Source: Kiloniellaceae bacterium
Lineage (GTDB): Bacteria > Pseudomonadota > Alphaproteobacteria > Kiloniellales > J153
Direction of reading: 5' to 3'
NCBI GenBank assembly: GCA_021776135.1
Contig: JAJFGL010000044.1
Coordinates: 1 to 64,000, forward strand
Length of the DNA: 64,000 bases
Position numbers and translations under genes: made by a program. Shown piece by piece: positions 1 to 10,166 of the stretch (its first letter is position 1; each line of letters begins with the position of its first letter). The notes under the pieces were generated by a model. The model did no database searches, was not told the DNA's origin, and saw only the letters and a list, made by a program, of their open reading frames with translations.

Positions 1-222
1 TAAAGGATGTCTGAAGTTGGGCGTAAAGACGACGTGGTCCGCTAGAAGGCGGGCGTTCAGGGCGTTGGTTCGGCAGGATGTTAAACGGAGACGCTACCTA
101 GCCGCAGGGAATCGCTCCGGGTTTTCCATAATCACTTCCGAATTAGAGGATTCTGCGGTGCGAAGAACTCGTTCGGGCGGGTGGCGCGAAATCAGGCCGG
201 ACAACCAGGGGCTTGAAAGACC
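1..222. other. Window edge without a recognisable gene
   Basis: I see no supported gene here. One open frame of 69 codons runs rightwards from position 17, but its translation is rich in Arg and Ser, shows no domain-like pattern and has no convincing ribosome binding site. The first gene to the right reads leftwards and ends at 223, so this stretch is the 3' flank of that gene plus whatever adjoins it outside the window. Confidence 0.5.
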
Positions 223-1089
223 CTAACCCGCGCCTTCCGCCACCACGGGATTCCGCAACACGCCGATGTTTTCGATTTCGATTTCCAGGGTGTCGCCGGG
301 CTTGAGCCAGACCTGCGGGTCGCGGCCGACGCCGACGCCGGGCGGGGTGCCCGTGGGGATGAGGTCGCCGGGTTCCAGGGTCATGACCTGGGACAGGGCG
401 GAAACGATCTCCGCCGCATCGAAGATCATGTCGGCGGTGGTGCCGTCTTGCAGGGTTTCGCCGTTGAGCCGGGCCATGATGCGCAGGCCCTTGGCCCCCG
501 GCGGCAGCTCATCGGCGGTGACGATCTCCGGGCCCCAGGCGCCCGAGGCGTCGAAGTTCTTGCCCATGGCCCACTGGCTGGATTTGAACTGATAGTCGCG
601 TAGCGTGCCATCGTTGAAACAGGCATAACCGGCGACATGATCCAGAGCGCGGGCCTTGGGAATATGCCGCCCGCCAGCGCCGATGACGATCGCCAATTCA
701 GCCTCGTAATCGAATTGGCTGGAGGCGGCGGGGCAAACCAGGGCCTCGCCATGGCCCACCAGGGAGGTTGCCCAGCGCGGAAACACCACCGGGTATTCGG
801 GTATGGGCATGTTCAATTCGGCGGCGTGGCTACGGTAGTTCAGGCCGATGGCCAGAATTTTCGGCGGCTTGGGAATCGGCGCGCGGAACTTGATATCGCC
901 GGTGGTAAGCACCGCCTCCCCGCCCGCCACCTCGGCCGCCCGCGCCGCCTCGCTCATGAGCCCGGCGGCGAAGATTTCCGGCCAGGTAGCGGGCAGGCCG
1001 GGCGCGGCCTTGGATAGATCGACGATGGACTCGCCGCGCCTAAGGCCGCAAACCGCCCGCCCGTCTTGCAGAAAAGTCACCAGACGCAT
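223..1089 (-). CDS. Fumarylacetoacetate hydrolase (FAH) family protein
   Basis: This is a 288-residue member of the FAH family, cytosolic metal-dependent enzymes that hydrolyse or decarboxylate 2-oxo acids and acylpyruvates. The core begins near residue 77 with ILAIGLNYRSHAAE. The metal ligands are visible as FDYEAELAIVIG (Glu129 and Glu131) and a later Asp in CFNDGTLRD (about 160). The C-terminal loop IPTGTPPGVGVG is typical of acylpyruvase and isomerase/decarboxylase members. It starts at ATG. It lies downstream of the methylmalonate-semialdehyde dehydrogenase gene on the same strand, but a long palindrome separates them, so co-transcription is unclear. The exact substrate cannot be told from sequence; an aromatic ring-cleavage product or an acylpyruvate is most likely. 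Confidence 0.9.
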   Translation of the reverse strand: MRLVTFLQDGRAVCGLRRGESIVDLSKAAPGLPATWPEIFAAGLMSEAARAAEVAGGEAVLTTGDIKFRAPIPKPPKILAIGLNYRSHAAELNMPIPEYPVVFPRWATSLVGHGEALVCPAASSQFDYEAELAIVIGAGGRHIPKARALDHVAGYACFNDGTLRDYQFKSSQWAMGKNFDASGAWGPEIVTADELPPGAKGLRIMARLNGETLQDGTTADMIFDAAEIVSALSQVMTLEPGDLIPTGTPPGVGVGRDPQVWLKPGDTLEIEIENIGVLRNPVVAEGAG

Positions 1090-1124
1090 AAGAACGATTC
1101 CTTAGACATTACGCGGCGGGGCGA

Positions 1125-1229
1125 CCCCCCCACCCTAACCCTCCCCCTCAAGGGGGGAGGGAATAAGAGCGGGAGAGAAGCGTTGCAACTTCCCCCTCCC
1201 CCCTTGAGGGGGAGGGCCGGGGTGGGGGG
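1125..1229. repeat. Long palindromic C/G-run repeat
   Basis: An inverted repeat has arms at about 1125-1161 and 1194-1229. The inner 23 bp pair perfectly (1139-1161 with 1194-1216), and a further C-run/G-run pairing lies outside a short mismatch. The loop is 32 nt. It fills most of the gap between the dehydrogenase stop and the FAH-family gene start. Extragenic palindromes of C-run and G-run blocks are common in alphaproteobacterial genomes. It may act as a transcript-end stabiliser or an attenuator between the two genes. No second copy was seen in the window. Confidence 0.75.
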
Positions 1230-1255
1230 AACCGGCGGTCTCGCCCTCTAGCGCC

Positions 1256-2758
<1,503 letters not shown>

Positions 2759-2992
2759 GCGTTCCCCTTGAATTGTCATACGCGGATTATACGATGACAG
2801 CACATTGCTATGCGCTGGCACCGGCATTTGCCCCGACAATAGACCAGGAAAGAGGGTCACGAAAAGGGCCAGTGCTTGAGGGCGCCGGGCGGCCGGGCGG
2901 CTCATGACGGCGCCCCGTATTCCCAGGCTATGGCTTGCCAAGGCCTGGGGAGGCGCTAGGCTTGGGCCCCTGCCGGAACGGTATTGGTTGGG

Positions 2993-3652
2993 ATGAAAAA
3001 GCTTACCCTAAGTTTCGATAACGGCCCCTCGCCCGAGGCAACCCCTGGGGTTCTCGATTGCTTGCGCGCCCGCGGCATCGAGGCGTCGTTTTTCGTCTCC
3101 GCCAAGGATATCCTGGATGAGGCTTCGCGCGCCCTCGTGCGCCGCACGAAAAACGAGGGCCACCGGATTGGCAATCACACTTATAGCCACGCCGTGATCC
3201 TTGGCGAGACCAGCGATCCCGAGGCCCCGGCGAAGGAAATCGGCGAAGCTCAAAACGTGCTCGGCGGCCTGGGTGAAGCGGACCGCTTGTTCCGGCCCTA
3301 TGGCGGCGGCGGCATCATCGGCCCGACTTTGTTCAGCCGCGGCGCCATCGACTATCTTTGCCAGGGCGGTTATACCTGCGTCCTGTGGAACAGCGTGCCG
3401 CGCGACTGGGAGGACACGGCCGGCTGGCCCGAACGGGCGCTGGACGACATCCGGCGGCTCGATTGGACGCTCATGGTGCTCCACGACATCGCGACCGGCG
3501 CCATGGCTCAGCTGCCTCGCTTCCTCGAACTCCTGGGCCAGGAACAAGAGGAAATTCAGATCGTTCAAGACTTCCCGCCCGGCTGCGTGCCCATTGTCCG
3601 TGGCCGTATTCTCGGCGATCTCGAACCCATGGTTGCCGACCCTCTAGGATAA
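2993..3652 (+). CDS. Polysaccharide deacetylase (NodB-fold) with Asn in motif 1
   Basis: This 219-residue protein has the NodB homology domain of carbohydrate esterase family 4, which removes N- or O-acetyl groups from glycans. Motif 1 reads SFDNGP near residue 8; the catalytic-base Asp is kept, but the second, metal-binding Asp of the usual FDDGP is Asn. Motif 2 is present as GNHTYSH, motif 3 as FRPYG, and motif 5 as LMVLHDI. No signal peptide is visible, so the protein is probably cytosolic, which is unusual for a cell-wall enzyme. The start is ATG 2993 rather than an in-frame TTG three codons upstream. It is convergent with the phosphonate transporter operon. The substrate is unknown and reduced metal binding is possible. 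Confidence 0.85.
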   Translation: MKKLTLSFDNGPSPEATPGVLDCLRARGIEASFFVSAKDILDEASRALVRRTKNEGHRIGNHTYSHAVILGETSDPEAPAKEIGEAQNVLGGLGEADRLFRPYGGGGIIGPTLFSRGAIDYLCQGGYTCVLWNSVPRDWEDTAGWPERALDDIRRLDWTLMVLHDIATGAMAQLPRFLELLGQEQEEIQIVQDFPPGCVPIVRGRILGDLEPMVADPLG

Positions 3653-3667
3653 CTGCGGCACGCCTAT

Positions 3668-4483
3668 TCAAATAATCGCGTGGCGGACCTTGGCGGAGAC
3701 CCATTCGCTGACCACCACGGCGACCAGGATGGCGATAAGGATCAGAGTGACCTGGGGCCAGGCCAGGATGTTGAGGGAGGAAGATAGCTGCAGGCCGATG
3801 CCCCCGGCCCCAACCAGGCCCAGGACCGTGGATTCCCGGATGTTGATGTCCCAGCGGAACACCGCGATGCCGGCGAAGGCGGGGGCGATCTGGGGCATGA
3901 TGCCGTAGGCCATGACCTGCCAGCGCGAGGCGCCGGTGGCGGAAATGGCCTCGACCTGGGTCTTGTCGATCTCCTCGATCGCCTCGTACAGCAGTTTAGC
4001 GACAAACCCGATGGAACGCAGGCCGATGGCGATGGTCCCCGCCAGGATGCCGGGCCCGATGATGGACACCAGAAGCAAGGCCCAAATGAGCGAGTTGATG
4101 GAGCGCGAGGAGACGATGATGAGGAGCGCGATCGGGCGAATCAGCGTGGCGCTTGGGGTGGTGTTGCGCGCCGCCAGGAAGGCGACCGGCACCGCCATGA
4201 CAATCGCGATGGCGGTGCCCAGGGTGGCGATGTTGAGGGTATCCCAAAGCGGCACCCAGAGCTTGTCGATATAGGACCAGCGCGGCGGGATCATACGCCC
4301 GCCGATGTCGCCGGCGATCCTGGGCACGTCCCAGAAGAAGGCCCAGGTGGTCACGTCGGAGATCTGCTTCCAGCAAAAGAGGAACAAGGCGACGCCGAGC
4401 AGCCAGCCGAACCAGATGCCGAGCTGATGCTTGGTCGTGCGCCTTTGCCAGACCTTGGCGCCCGCTTGCTCGCCGATCGGCAC
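3668..4483 (-). CDS. phnE: Phosphonate-type ABC transporter permease (PhnE family), second copy
   Basis: This 271-residue inner-membrane permease is the last gene of a phnD-phnC-phnE-phnE operon. It shows several hydrophobic spans and the binding-protein-dependent permease signature region GASRWQVMAYGIMPQIAPAF, which contacts the ATPase. The C-terminal GLVGAGGIGLQL motif is typical of PhnE. The GTG start overlaps the stop of the upstream permease by one base (TAGTG), so translation is coupled. The two permeases are diverged copies and probably form a heterodimer, as in other alphaproteobacterial phnCDE1E2 systems. The ligand could be a phosphonate, phosphite or a phosphate ester. Confidence 0.9.
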   Translation of the reverse strand: MPIGEQAGAKVWQRRTTKHQLGIWFGWLLGVALFLFCWKQISDVTTWAFFWDVPRIAGDIGGRMIPPRWSYIDKLWVPLWDTLNIATLGTAIAIVMAVPVAFLAARNTTPSATLIRPIALLIIVSSRSINSLIWALLLVSIIGPGILAGTIAIGLRSIGFVAKLLYEAIEEIDKTQVEAISATGASRWQVMAYGIMPQIAPAFAGIAVFRWDINIRESTVLGLVGAGGIGLQLSSSLNILAWPQVTLILIAILVAVVVSEWVSAKVRHAII

Positions 4484-5301
4484 TACTGCACCCGTGCGCG
4501 GATCAGGCCGGAGGAATACTCCGCGATCATGACGATAACGATGATGGAAATCAAAATCGCGGCCGCGGTATCGAACTCGTAGCGGTCGAAGGCGGTGTTC
4601 AAGGTCGCGCCGATGCCGCCGGCGCCGACCAGGCCGACCACCGCGGATTCGCGGAAATTAATGTCCAGGCGATACAGCGACAAACCGATCAGGCGCGGCA
4701 TGACCTGGGGCTGAACCCCGTAGTTCATAAGCTGCAACCAGCGCGCGCCGCTCGCGCGCACCGCCTCGGCCTGGCCCTTGTCGATATCCTCGATGTCCTC
4801 GGCCAGAAGTTTGGCCAGGAAACCTATGGTCGCGAAGGACAGGGTGATGACCCCGGCCAAGGGTCCGAAGCCGAAGATGGCGACGAAAAAGATCGCGATA
4901 ATGATTTCCTGCAAGCTGCGCGAAACCGCGATGATCGCCCGGCAGAAAAGATAGACCGGCAGGGGCGCGATATTACGCGCGGCGCCGAAGGCGATGGGCA
5001 CGGAGATCGCGATGCCGATTGCGGTGGAGGTCACGGTCATGACCAGGCTTTCGATCAAGCCTTCGCGAATATCGGTCCAACGGGTGGTGAAGTCGGGATT
5101 GGTGAAGGCGATGACGAAGGCCCAGCCCCGGTCGAGCCCTTCGTAAATACGCAGCCAATTAACTTCTAGGGAACCTATGGCAAGGGCGAAATATAACGCC
5201 GCCCCCAGGCCCAGAAACCAACGCAGGCGGGGGCTGGCGATAAGCGGCGGCGGCCGCCATTGCCGGGCCCTTTCACTGGCATCGAAGCCGGTATCGCTCA
5301 T
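4483..5301 (-). CDS. phnE: Phosphonate-type ABC transporter permease (PhnE family), first copy
   Basis: This 272-residue integral membrane protein is the first of two adjacent PhnE-family permeases. It carries the ATPase-contact loop GARWLQLMNYGVQPQVMPRL and the C-terminal VVGLVGAGGIGATL motif seen in its partner. Predicted spans are near residues 35, 85, 125 and 150 and at the C-terminus. I place the start at ATG 5301; a GTG at 5310 is in frame and possible. The gap to the upstream ATPase stop is only about 22 bp, so one operon is expected. Confidence 0.9.
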   Translation of the reverse strand: MSDTGFDASERARQWRPPPLIASPRLRWFLGLGAALYFALAIGSLEVNWLRIYEGLDRGWAFVIAFTNPDFTTRWTDIREGLIESLVMTVTSTAIGIAISVPIAFGAARNIAPLPVYLFCRAIIAVSRSLQEIIIAIFFVAIFGFGPLAGVITLSFATIGFLAKLLAEDIEDIDKGQAEAVRASGARWLQLMNYGVQPQVMPRLIGLSLYRLDINFRESAVVGLVGAGGIGATLNTAFDRYEFDTAAAILISIIVIVMIAEYSSGLIRARVQ

Positions 5302-5323
5302 GGCCGGCACGCGGTGCGGCTCA

Positions 5324-6145
5324 TCACATGGCCGCCAAGGGATCGCCCTCGGTCACGCCATGGCCGGCCGGAGTCTCGTCTGCCTCCTTGTCGCGGGTCG
5401 CGGCCCAGTCTTCCTCGCCGTAGATTTCGGTCAGGACCTCGGGCGTCAGGCCGTCGGGGGGGCCGTCGTAAACGACCTCGCCCAGGCGCAAACCGACGAT
5501 GCGCTGCACGAACATCTGGGCCAGGACGACATCGTGAATATTGATGATCGCGGCCAATTGGCGCTCGGCGCAGAGTTCGCAAATGAGGCGCATGATCTGG
5601 CGCGAAGTCTTGGGGTCCAGGCTCGCGGTCGGTTCGTCGACCAGCAGCAGATCCGGCCCCTGAATCAGCGCCCGGGCGATGCCGACCCGCTGACGCTGGC
5701 CGCCGGACAATTGATCGGCGCGCTTGTCGGCGAATTGTTCCAAGCCAACCCGCTCCAACAGGCGGAACGCCTCGGTCACGATCTCCTGGGGAAAACGCCG
5801 GAAATAGCTGCGCCAGAAACCGACGTAGCCGAGTTGGCCCGAAAGCACGTTCTCCATCACGGTCAGGCGCTCGACCAGGGCGTATTCCTGAAAGATCATG
5901 CCCATGCGCCGCCGGGCCCGGCGCAAGCCGCCGGCGCCCAAGCGGGTCACGTCCTCGCCGTTTAGCTCGATGCGCCCCGAGCTTGGCTCGACCAGGCGGT
6001 TGATGCAGCGGATCAGGGTGGACTTGCCGGCGCCCGAAGGCCCGATCAGGGCCAAGACTTGTCCGGGGGGCACATCGAGATCGACGCCCTTCAAGGCCAT
6101 GTCCCCGGTCTTGTATTTCTTGGTTAGTTTCTCAAGACGCAGCAT
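5324..6145 (-). CDS. phnC: Phosphonate-type ABC transporter ATP-binding protein
   Basis: This 273-residue ATPase powers the adjacent phosphonate-type importer. Walker A is GPSGAGKST (near residue 35), the signature is [15 protein letters not shown] (near 148), and Walker B is [12 protein letters not shown]. The region with [15 protein letters not shown] between the Q-loop and the signature is typical of PhnC. It starts at ATG 6145 and sits between phnD and the two permease genes. A stem-loop at 6192-6230 separates it from phnD. The last ~25 residues form a charged tail. Confidence 0.93.
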   Translation of the reverse strand: MLRLEKLTKKYKTGDMALKGVDLDVPPGQVLALIGPSGAGKSTLIRCINRLVEPSSGRIELNGEDVTRLGAGGLRRARRRMGMIFQEYALVERLTVMENVLSGQLGYVGFWRSYFRRFPQEIVTEAFRLLERVGLEQFADKRADQLSGGQRQRVGIARALIQGPDLLLVDEPTASLDPKTSRQIMRLICELCAERQLAAIINIHDVVLAQMFVQRIVGLRLGEVVYDGPPDGLTPEVLTEIYGEEDWAATRDKEADETPAGHGVTEGDPLAAM

Positions 6146-6191
6146 AACTTCAGCCTCGAAAGCCCGGCAAGCAAGTCTCTAGGCATCGGGT

Positions 6192-6230
6192 CCGCCCGGC
6201 CCACCCCCGCGAAGAGGAGGAACCGGGCGG
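6192..6230 (-). promoter_or_regulatory. Stem-loop between phnD and phnC
   Basis: Perfect 8-bp arms, CCGCCCGG at 6192-6199 and CCGGGCGG at 6223-6230, enclose a 23-nt loop in the 126-bp gap between phnD and phnC. No T-run follows on the transcribed strand. In ABC operons such hairpins often protect the binding-protein mRNA so that the periplasmic subunit is made in excess. That role is inferred here. Confidence 0.55.
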
Positions 6231-6271
6231 CCACGATTTCGTTACCCAAGACTCGCTTTAGCTAATCGCCC

Positions 6272-7276
6272 CTACTTGCACGAATAGGAGACGCCGTTGG
6301 CGGCATCGATCGTGCGGATCACGCCCCAGTGCTCCTGGTAGGTGATCGGGATGAACTTGCCCTCGTTGGATTTCGAGAACTCAACCTTAAGGCTGGACGG
6401 CGACCCGTCCGGCTTGTCCCAAGGGAAGGTGCTGAAGCCTTCCACGACCTTGGCGGCCAGTTCCGGCTTAAGATTATGCGCATGACCGAAACCGGTGGTC
6501 GGGAAGGTTTGCGACTTGTAGATGACCTTGACCTGATCGGCCTTGATCACGTTGCGCTTGATCATGCGCAACTTGACGCTGTTGGCGATCGAGGCGGCGT
6601 CGTAATCCTTGTTCGCCACCCCCAGGATCGAGTTGTCGTGCTTGCCCGAGAAGGTGGTCTGGAAATCGCGGTCGGGGATCATGTCGAACTCGGCCTTGAG
6701 CAATGCCGAAGGCGCCTTAAAACCGGAATTCGATGTCGGCGAGGTAAAGGCCAGGGTCCGGCCCTTGACATCCTCGACCTTCTCGATACCGCTGCCCGGA
6801 TAGGTCAGGATTTCCATTTCATAACCAAAGTTGCCGTCCAGGCTGGCCATAATGGTGAAGGGCACGAAACCGGCGCAGTTGACCGCCAGGGGATTCGATC
6901 CGGTGTTGAAGCCGGCGATGTGGAGGCGGCCGGAACGCATGGCCTCGATCTCCGCCGCATTGGACTGAACCGGGAAAAACTGCACTTTCTTGCCGGTCAC
7001 CTTTTCCATATGGGTCAGAAAATCGGCCCAGGCTTCCTTGTAAACGGCGGGGTCTTCGACCGGCGTATAGGCAAATATCAGGGTGGCGGGATCGGCCCAT
7101 TTGCTGGGGTCGGTGGGCGCATCGGCGACTAGATCGCCGTTGGCGTCGCAATAGCGTTCGTCGAGGGTGCCGCGCGGGCACTCCGCCGCGGAGGCGGCCG
7201 GCGCCGCCGCGAAAGCGAAGCTGGCGAGCGCCAGCCCCAAAAACACCTCACGGCATAGGGGTAACTTGACCGACAT
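6272..7276 (-). CDS. phnD: Phosphonate-type ABC transporter periplasmic binding protein
   Basis: This 334-residue secreted protein is the ligand receptor of the importer. A signal peptide covers about residues 1-30 (hydrophobic LGLALASFAFAAAPAASA followed by cleavage near Ala-Glu). The mature part matches the PhnD family: IFAYTPVEDPA, AGFNTGSNPLAVNCAGFVP and the ligand loop LAFTSPTSNSGFKAPSALL. The ATG is preceded by an AGGGAGGA ribosome site. It is the first gene of the operon, so the promoter should lie in 7277-7467. No C-P lyase genes are in the window, and the ligand is not defined. Confidence 0.92.
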   Translation of the reverse strand: MSVKLPLCREVFLGLALASFAFAAAPAASAAECPRGTLDERYCDANGDLVADAPTDPSKWADPATLIFAYTPVEDPAVYKEAWADFLTHMEKVTGKKVQFFPVQSNAAEIEAMRSGRLHIAGFNTGSNPLAVNCAGFVPFTIMASLDGNFGYEMEILTYPGSGIEKVEDVKGRTLAFTSPTSNSGFKAPSALLKAEFDMIPDRDFQTTFSGKHDNSILGVANKDYDAASIANSVKLRMIKRNVIKADQVKVIYKSQTFPTTGFGHAHNLKPELAAKVVEGFSTFPWDKPDGSPSSLKVEFSKSNEGKFIPITYQEHWGVIRTIDAANGVSYSCK

Positions 7277-7467
7277 GGATATCCTCCCTGGTTGTCCGGT
7301 GCTGGCCCTGGCATTTACGCCTGTGTGTGACCGGCCCGGAGGTCAAAACTCACGTTTCCGGCCTCGCCGGAACTGTTTCATGGGTTTTCTGTAGCATTAT
7401 CCGCCTGTCCCGCCAAGTTTCATGGCCGGGCCGGGGCGCCGCGAAAATGACCCCTGGACGAAGCCGC

Positions 7468-9243
7468 TCAGCTTTCCGGAGACTGGGTTTCGGATTCCGG
7501 CCTCGATGCCTGTTTGTGGCGCTTCAGGAAGGCTTTCAGCGCCGAGTTGATGGTGGGAAAATCGTAGGCGCTCTGCGTTTCGTCTCTCTTTTTCGCCCAC
7601 TCGCCGGAGAAGAATCTGGCCCGGCTTCGCTTAGCGCGCGCCCGCGCGAGCACGATACCTTTCGCCGCCAGTTCCTCATGAAGTTCGTCGATCTTCTGAA
7701 CCGCAGTCAAATCCAATATATTGATCGGGCTGGCATCGATAACGACCCATTCGATGGGGGTCTCGGACGCGGCTATGGCCTCGAGAAGGCGCTGCTTAAA
7801 ATAGTCGATATTGTAGAATAACAAGTCGGATTCGAAGCGGTAAATGATAAGCCCCGGATAGGTCTTCGCGTCGGGATAATCCTGGATGCTGTGAAAACCT
7901 CTTAAACCGCTCCCCTTGGTTCGGCCCAGGATCGCGACCTGAGGCCGGGATCCGACATAAAGCAGCCAGGCGAAGGTCAAAAGGACACTCAAAAAGACAC
8001 CCGGAAGCGCCCCCAGGACAAGTATGCCGAGGGTGGTGCCAAGCGACAGCCCAAGCTCCCGGCGGCTTATGGCGAAGAGATTTCGCAGGGCGGCGAAATC
8101 GAACAAACCGAAGGCCGCGACCATGATGACCACGGCCAGGCCCGCGATGGGTACCCGGCCCAGGGGGCCGGTCAGAAAGAACAGCACCGCGAGCATGGCG
8201 CCGGCGGCGACGATCCCCACCAACTGGCTCTTGCCTCCCGTCGCGTCGTTGACCGCGGTGCGCGAGTCGGCGCCGGTGACGGGGAAACCCTGGGCGAGAC
8301 CGGTGAGAATATTCGCCGCGCCGAAGGCGATCATTTCCTGGTTGGCGTCTATCTCGTAACGGTTACGGCGGGCGAAACTCTTGGCGGTCAGAACCCCGCT
8401 GGTGAAGCTGATCAGCATTACGGCGGCCGCATCGCCGAACAGCTCCCCATAGGTTTGTAAACTAAAAGTCGCGAAATGGACGGTCGGAAGTCCCGCCGGC
8501 ACCTCGCCAAGAACCGCGACGCCTTGATCTTCGAGCCCGAAGACAACAACTGCGGCGATGCCGGTAATCACAACCATCAAGGCCGCGGGAACCCGCGGCG
8601 CGAAGCGGCGCAGCAGGATCAATAAAGTAAGCAGGGCGAGACCGAGAACCAGTGTCGGCAGGTAAGCTTGGTCGAAACGATCGAGCTTATTGAAAAATTC
8701 CAACAGCTTGGGAAAAAATTCACCGGTTTCGCTGGTGTAGCCGAACAGCTTGGAAAATTGCCCGACAATGATGAGTAAAGCGATTCCGTTGAGAAAACCG
8801 ACGAGAATAGGCTGCGACAGGAAATTCGCGATGAAGCCAAGCCGTGCGATACCGCCGACGACAAAGAGAACGCCGGTCATCAATGTCAAAACCACCATGA
8901 GCGCCAGGTACCTCTCGGGATCGCCGCCCGACAAGTGCCCGAGGCTGGCCGCCACCATGATGCAGGTCGCGGCATCGGGGCCGACCATCAGTTGACGGGA
9001 CGATCCGAACAGGGCGTAGGCGAGAAGCGGGAAAATCGACGAATACATACCGACGACAATCGGAACGCCCGCGAGCTCGGCGTAGGCAATGCCGATGGGA
9101 AGCGCTATGGCGGCGACGGACAGCCCGGCTGCGAAATCGTGCGGCAACCACGAGCGATCGTAGCGCGACAGGACTTCAAGGCCCGGCGCGAATTGGCGGA
9201 ACAGCTTCCGAAACTTTCCGGAACGATTGTCGCTGCGGCTCAT
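7468..9243 (-). CDS. SulP-family anion transporter with C-terminal STAS domain
   Basis: This 591-residue transporter belongs to the SulP/SLC26 family of sulfate, bicarbonate and other anion carriers. The N-terminal membrane domain starts after residue 35 with SWLPHDFAAGLSVAAIALP and contains the conserved PIGIAYAELAGV and GSSRQLMVGPDAA regions, with about 12-14 spans ending near residue 415. A cytosolic STAS domain follows (about 435-560) with YRFESDLLFYNIDYF and VVIDASPINILDLTA. The tail is charged. It is transcribed away from the Crp/Fnr regulator at 9440, with 196 bp between the two starts. The transported anion cannot be inferred. Confidence 0.92.
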   Translation of the reverse strand: MSRSDNRSGKFRKLFRQFAPGLEVLSRYDRSWLPHDFAAGLSVAAIALPIGIAYAELAGVPIVVGMYSSIFPLLAYALFGSSRQLMVGPDAATCIMVAASLGHLSGGDPERYLALMVVLTLMTGVLFVVGGIARLGFIANFLSQPILVGFLNGIALLIIVGQFSKLFGYTSETGEFFPKLLEFFNKLDRFDQAYLPTLVLGLALLTLLILLRRFAPRVPAALMVVITGIAAVVVFGLEDQGVAVLGEVPAGLPTVHFATFSLQTYGELFGDAAAVMLISFTSGVLTAKSFARRNRYEIDANQEMIAFGAANILTGLAQGFPVTGADSRTAVNDATGGKSQLVGIVAAGAMLAVLFFLTGPLGRVPIAGLAVVIMVAAFGLFDFAALRNLFAISRRELGLSLGTTLGILVLGALPGVFLSVLLTFAWLLYVGSRPQVAILGRTKGSGLRGFHSIQDYPDAKTYPGLIIYRFESDLLFYNIDYFKQRLLEAIAASETPIEWVVIDASPINILDLTAVQKIDELHEELAAKGIVLARARAKRSRARFFSGEWAKKRDETQSAYDFPTINSALKAFLKRHKQASRPESETQSPES

Positions 9244-9439
9244 GAATAACCTCCAGGCAACAGACAGACCGCGAGGAATTTTGAAAATGGTACTCGATCT
9301 GACAGCTACTGCAAAATATCGCGCAACGGCGCCGCCGGCGGCGGCGGCGGCCGGTTATTAGCCAAGCCGGATCTAAGTCTAGTGTGGGCCGCGTTTCGCG
9401 CGTAAACTGCCGCTATAGCGAGAGTGTGGGAGCTCGGTT

Positions 9440-10138
9440 GTGCAAGATTTCGACGGCAGATCGCTGTCCGGCATCGAAATGTTCGAGGGCCTTGACGAGG
9501 CGGAATGCAGACATCTTGAGGAACGCTGCCAATGGCGCCGTTTCTCCGCCGGGCAAACCATCCTGGAACAGGGCGGCGACAGCAGCGATGTCCTGTTCAT
9601 CGTCCAGGGCGCGGTCAATATCGTCAATTTCTCCCAGACGGGGCGTGAAATCGCCTACGCCAATTTAAGCGCCGGGGAGAGCTTCGGCGAGCTAGCCGCC
9701 ATCGACGGCCAGCCGCGTTCGGCCAGCGTGGTCGCGACCGAGGCGACCCTGGTGGCGGTCCTGCCGGCGGAGCGCTTTCTCGACCTGCTCAAGCACCAAG
9801 CGGCGGTGACCTTCCGCATGTTAACGCGCCTGACCGGCATGGTGCGCAGCGGCGACGTGCGGATCATGGAACTGAGCACCCTGGCCGCGACCCAGCGTGT
9901 CTTTGCCGAACTCTTGCGCATGGCCAAGCCCGACGCGGCGGGCACCGGCTTGTATGTCATTCACCCCCTGCCGCCCCTGCGCGAGGTCGCCAGCCGGGTC
10001 AGCACCACCCGCGAAACCGTGGCCCGCGCCATGAGCCAGCTCTATCCAAGCGGCATCATCCGGCGCAAGGGACGCAGCCTCTACATCATGGACCGCGGTA
10101 AGCTCGAAGACCTGCTGGCGACCATGAAGGCCGGTTAG
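9440..10138 (+). CDS. Crp/Fnr-family transcriptional regulator
   Basis: This 232-residue regulator has a cyclic-nucleotide-binding beta-roll (about residues 15-125, with GQTILEQGGDSSDVLFIVQG and SAGESFGELAAIDGQPRSAS), a long dimer helix and a C-terminal winged helix. The recognition helix reads STTRETVARAMSQL. Its R-E-T-V-x-R core matches the residues with which E. coli CRP reads TGTGA half-sites. There is no FNR-type N-terminal cluster of four Cys. The start is GTG 9440, with GGGAG about 7 bp upstream. It is divergent from the SulP gene and convergent with htpG. A cAMP-like ligand is plausible because the GELA/R-S phosphate-cassette pattern is kept. Confidence 0.9.
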   Translation: MQDFDGRSLSGIEMFEGLDEAECRHLEERCQWRRFSAGQTILEQGGDSSDVLFIVQGAVNIVNFSQTGREIAYANLSAGESFGELAAIDGQPRSASVVATEATLVAVLPAERFLDLLKHQAAVTFRMLTRLTGMVRSGDVRIMELSTLAATQRVFAELLRMAKPDAAGTGLYVIHPLPPLREVASRVSTTRETVARAMSQLYPSGIIRRKGRSLYIMDRGKLEDLLATMKAG

Positions 10139-10148
10139 CGTTAGTGGG

Positions 10149-10166
10149 CGGGGCCGTCAGGCCCCG
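10149..10166. terminator. Short GC hairpin between convergent genes
   Basis: Seven base pairs (C-GGGGCC with GGCCCC-G) enclose the tetraloop GTCA, immediately after the crp/fnr-type gene and overlapping the htpG stop codon. No strong T-run follows on either side, so it is a weak or bidirectional terminator candidate only. Confidence 0.35.

Noticed and set aside
17-226. 69-codon open frame at the window start
   Set aside because: Arg/Ser-rich composition without motif or ribosome site; it overlaps the end of the FAH-family gene.
2759-2941. N-terminal extension of mmsA
   Set aside because: The 61 extra residues have no counterpart in the family, and a good ribosome site precedes the internal ATG at 2758.
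7353-7371. Hairpin TTCCGG/CCGGAA downstream of the SulP gene
   Set aside because: The stem is short, the following T-run is only four bases and offset, and it lies within the likely phnD promoter region.
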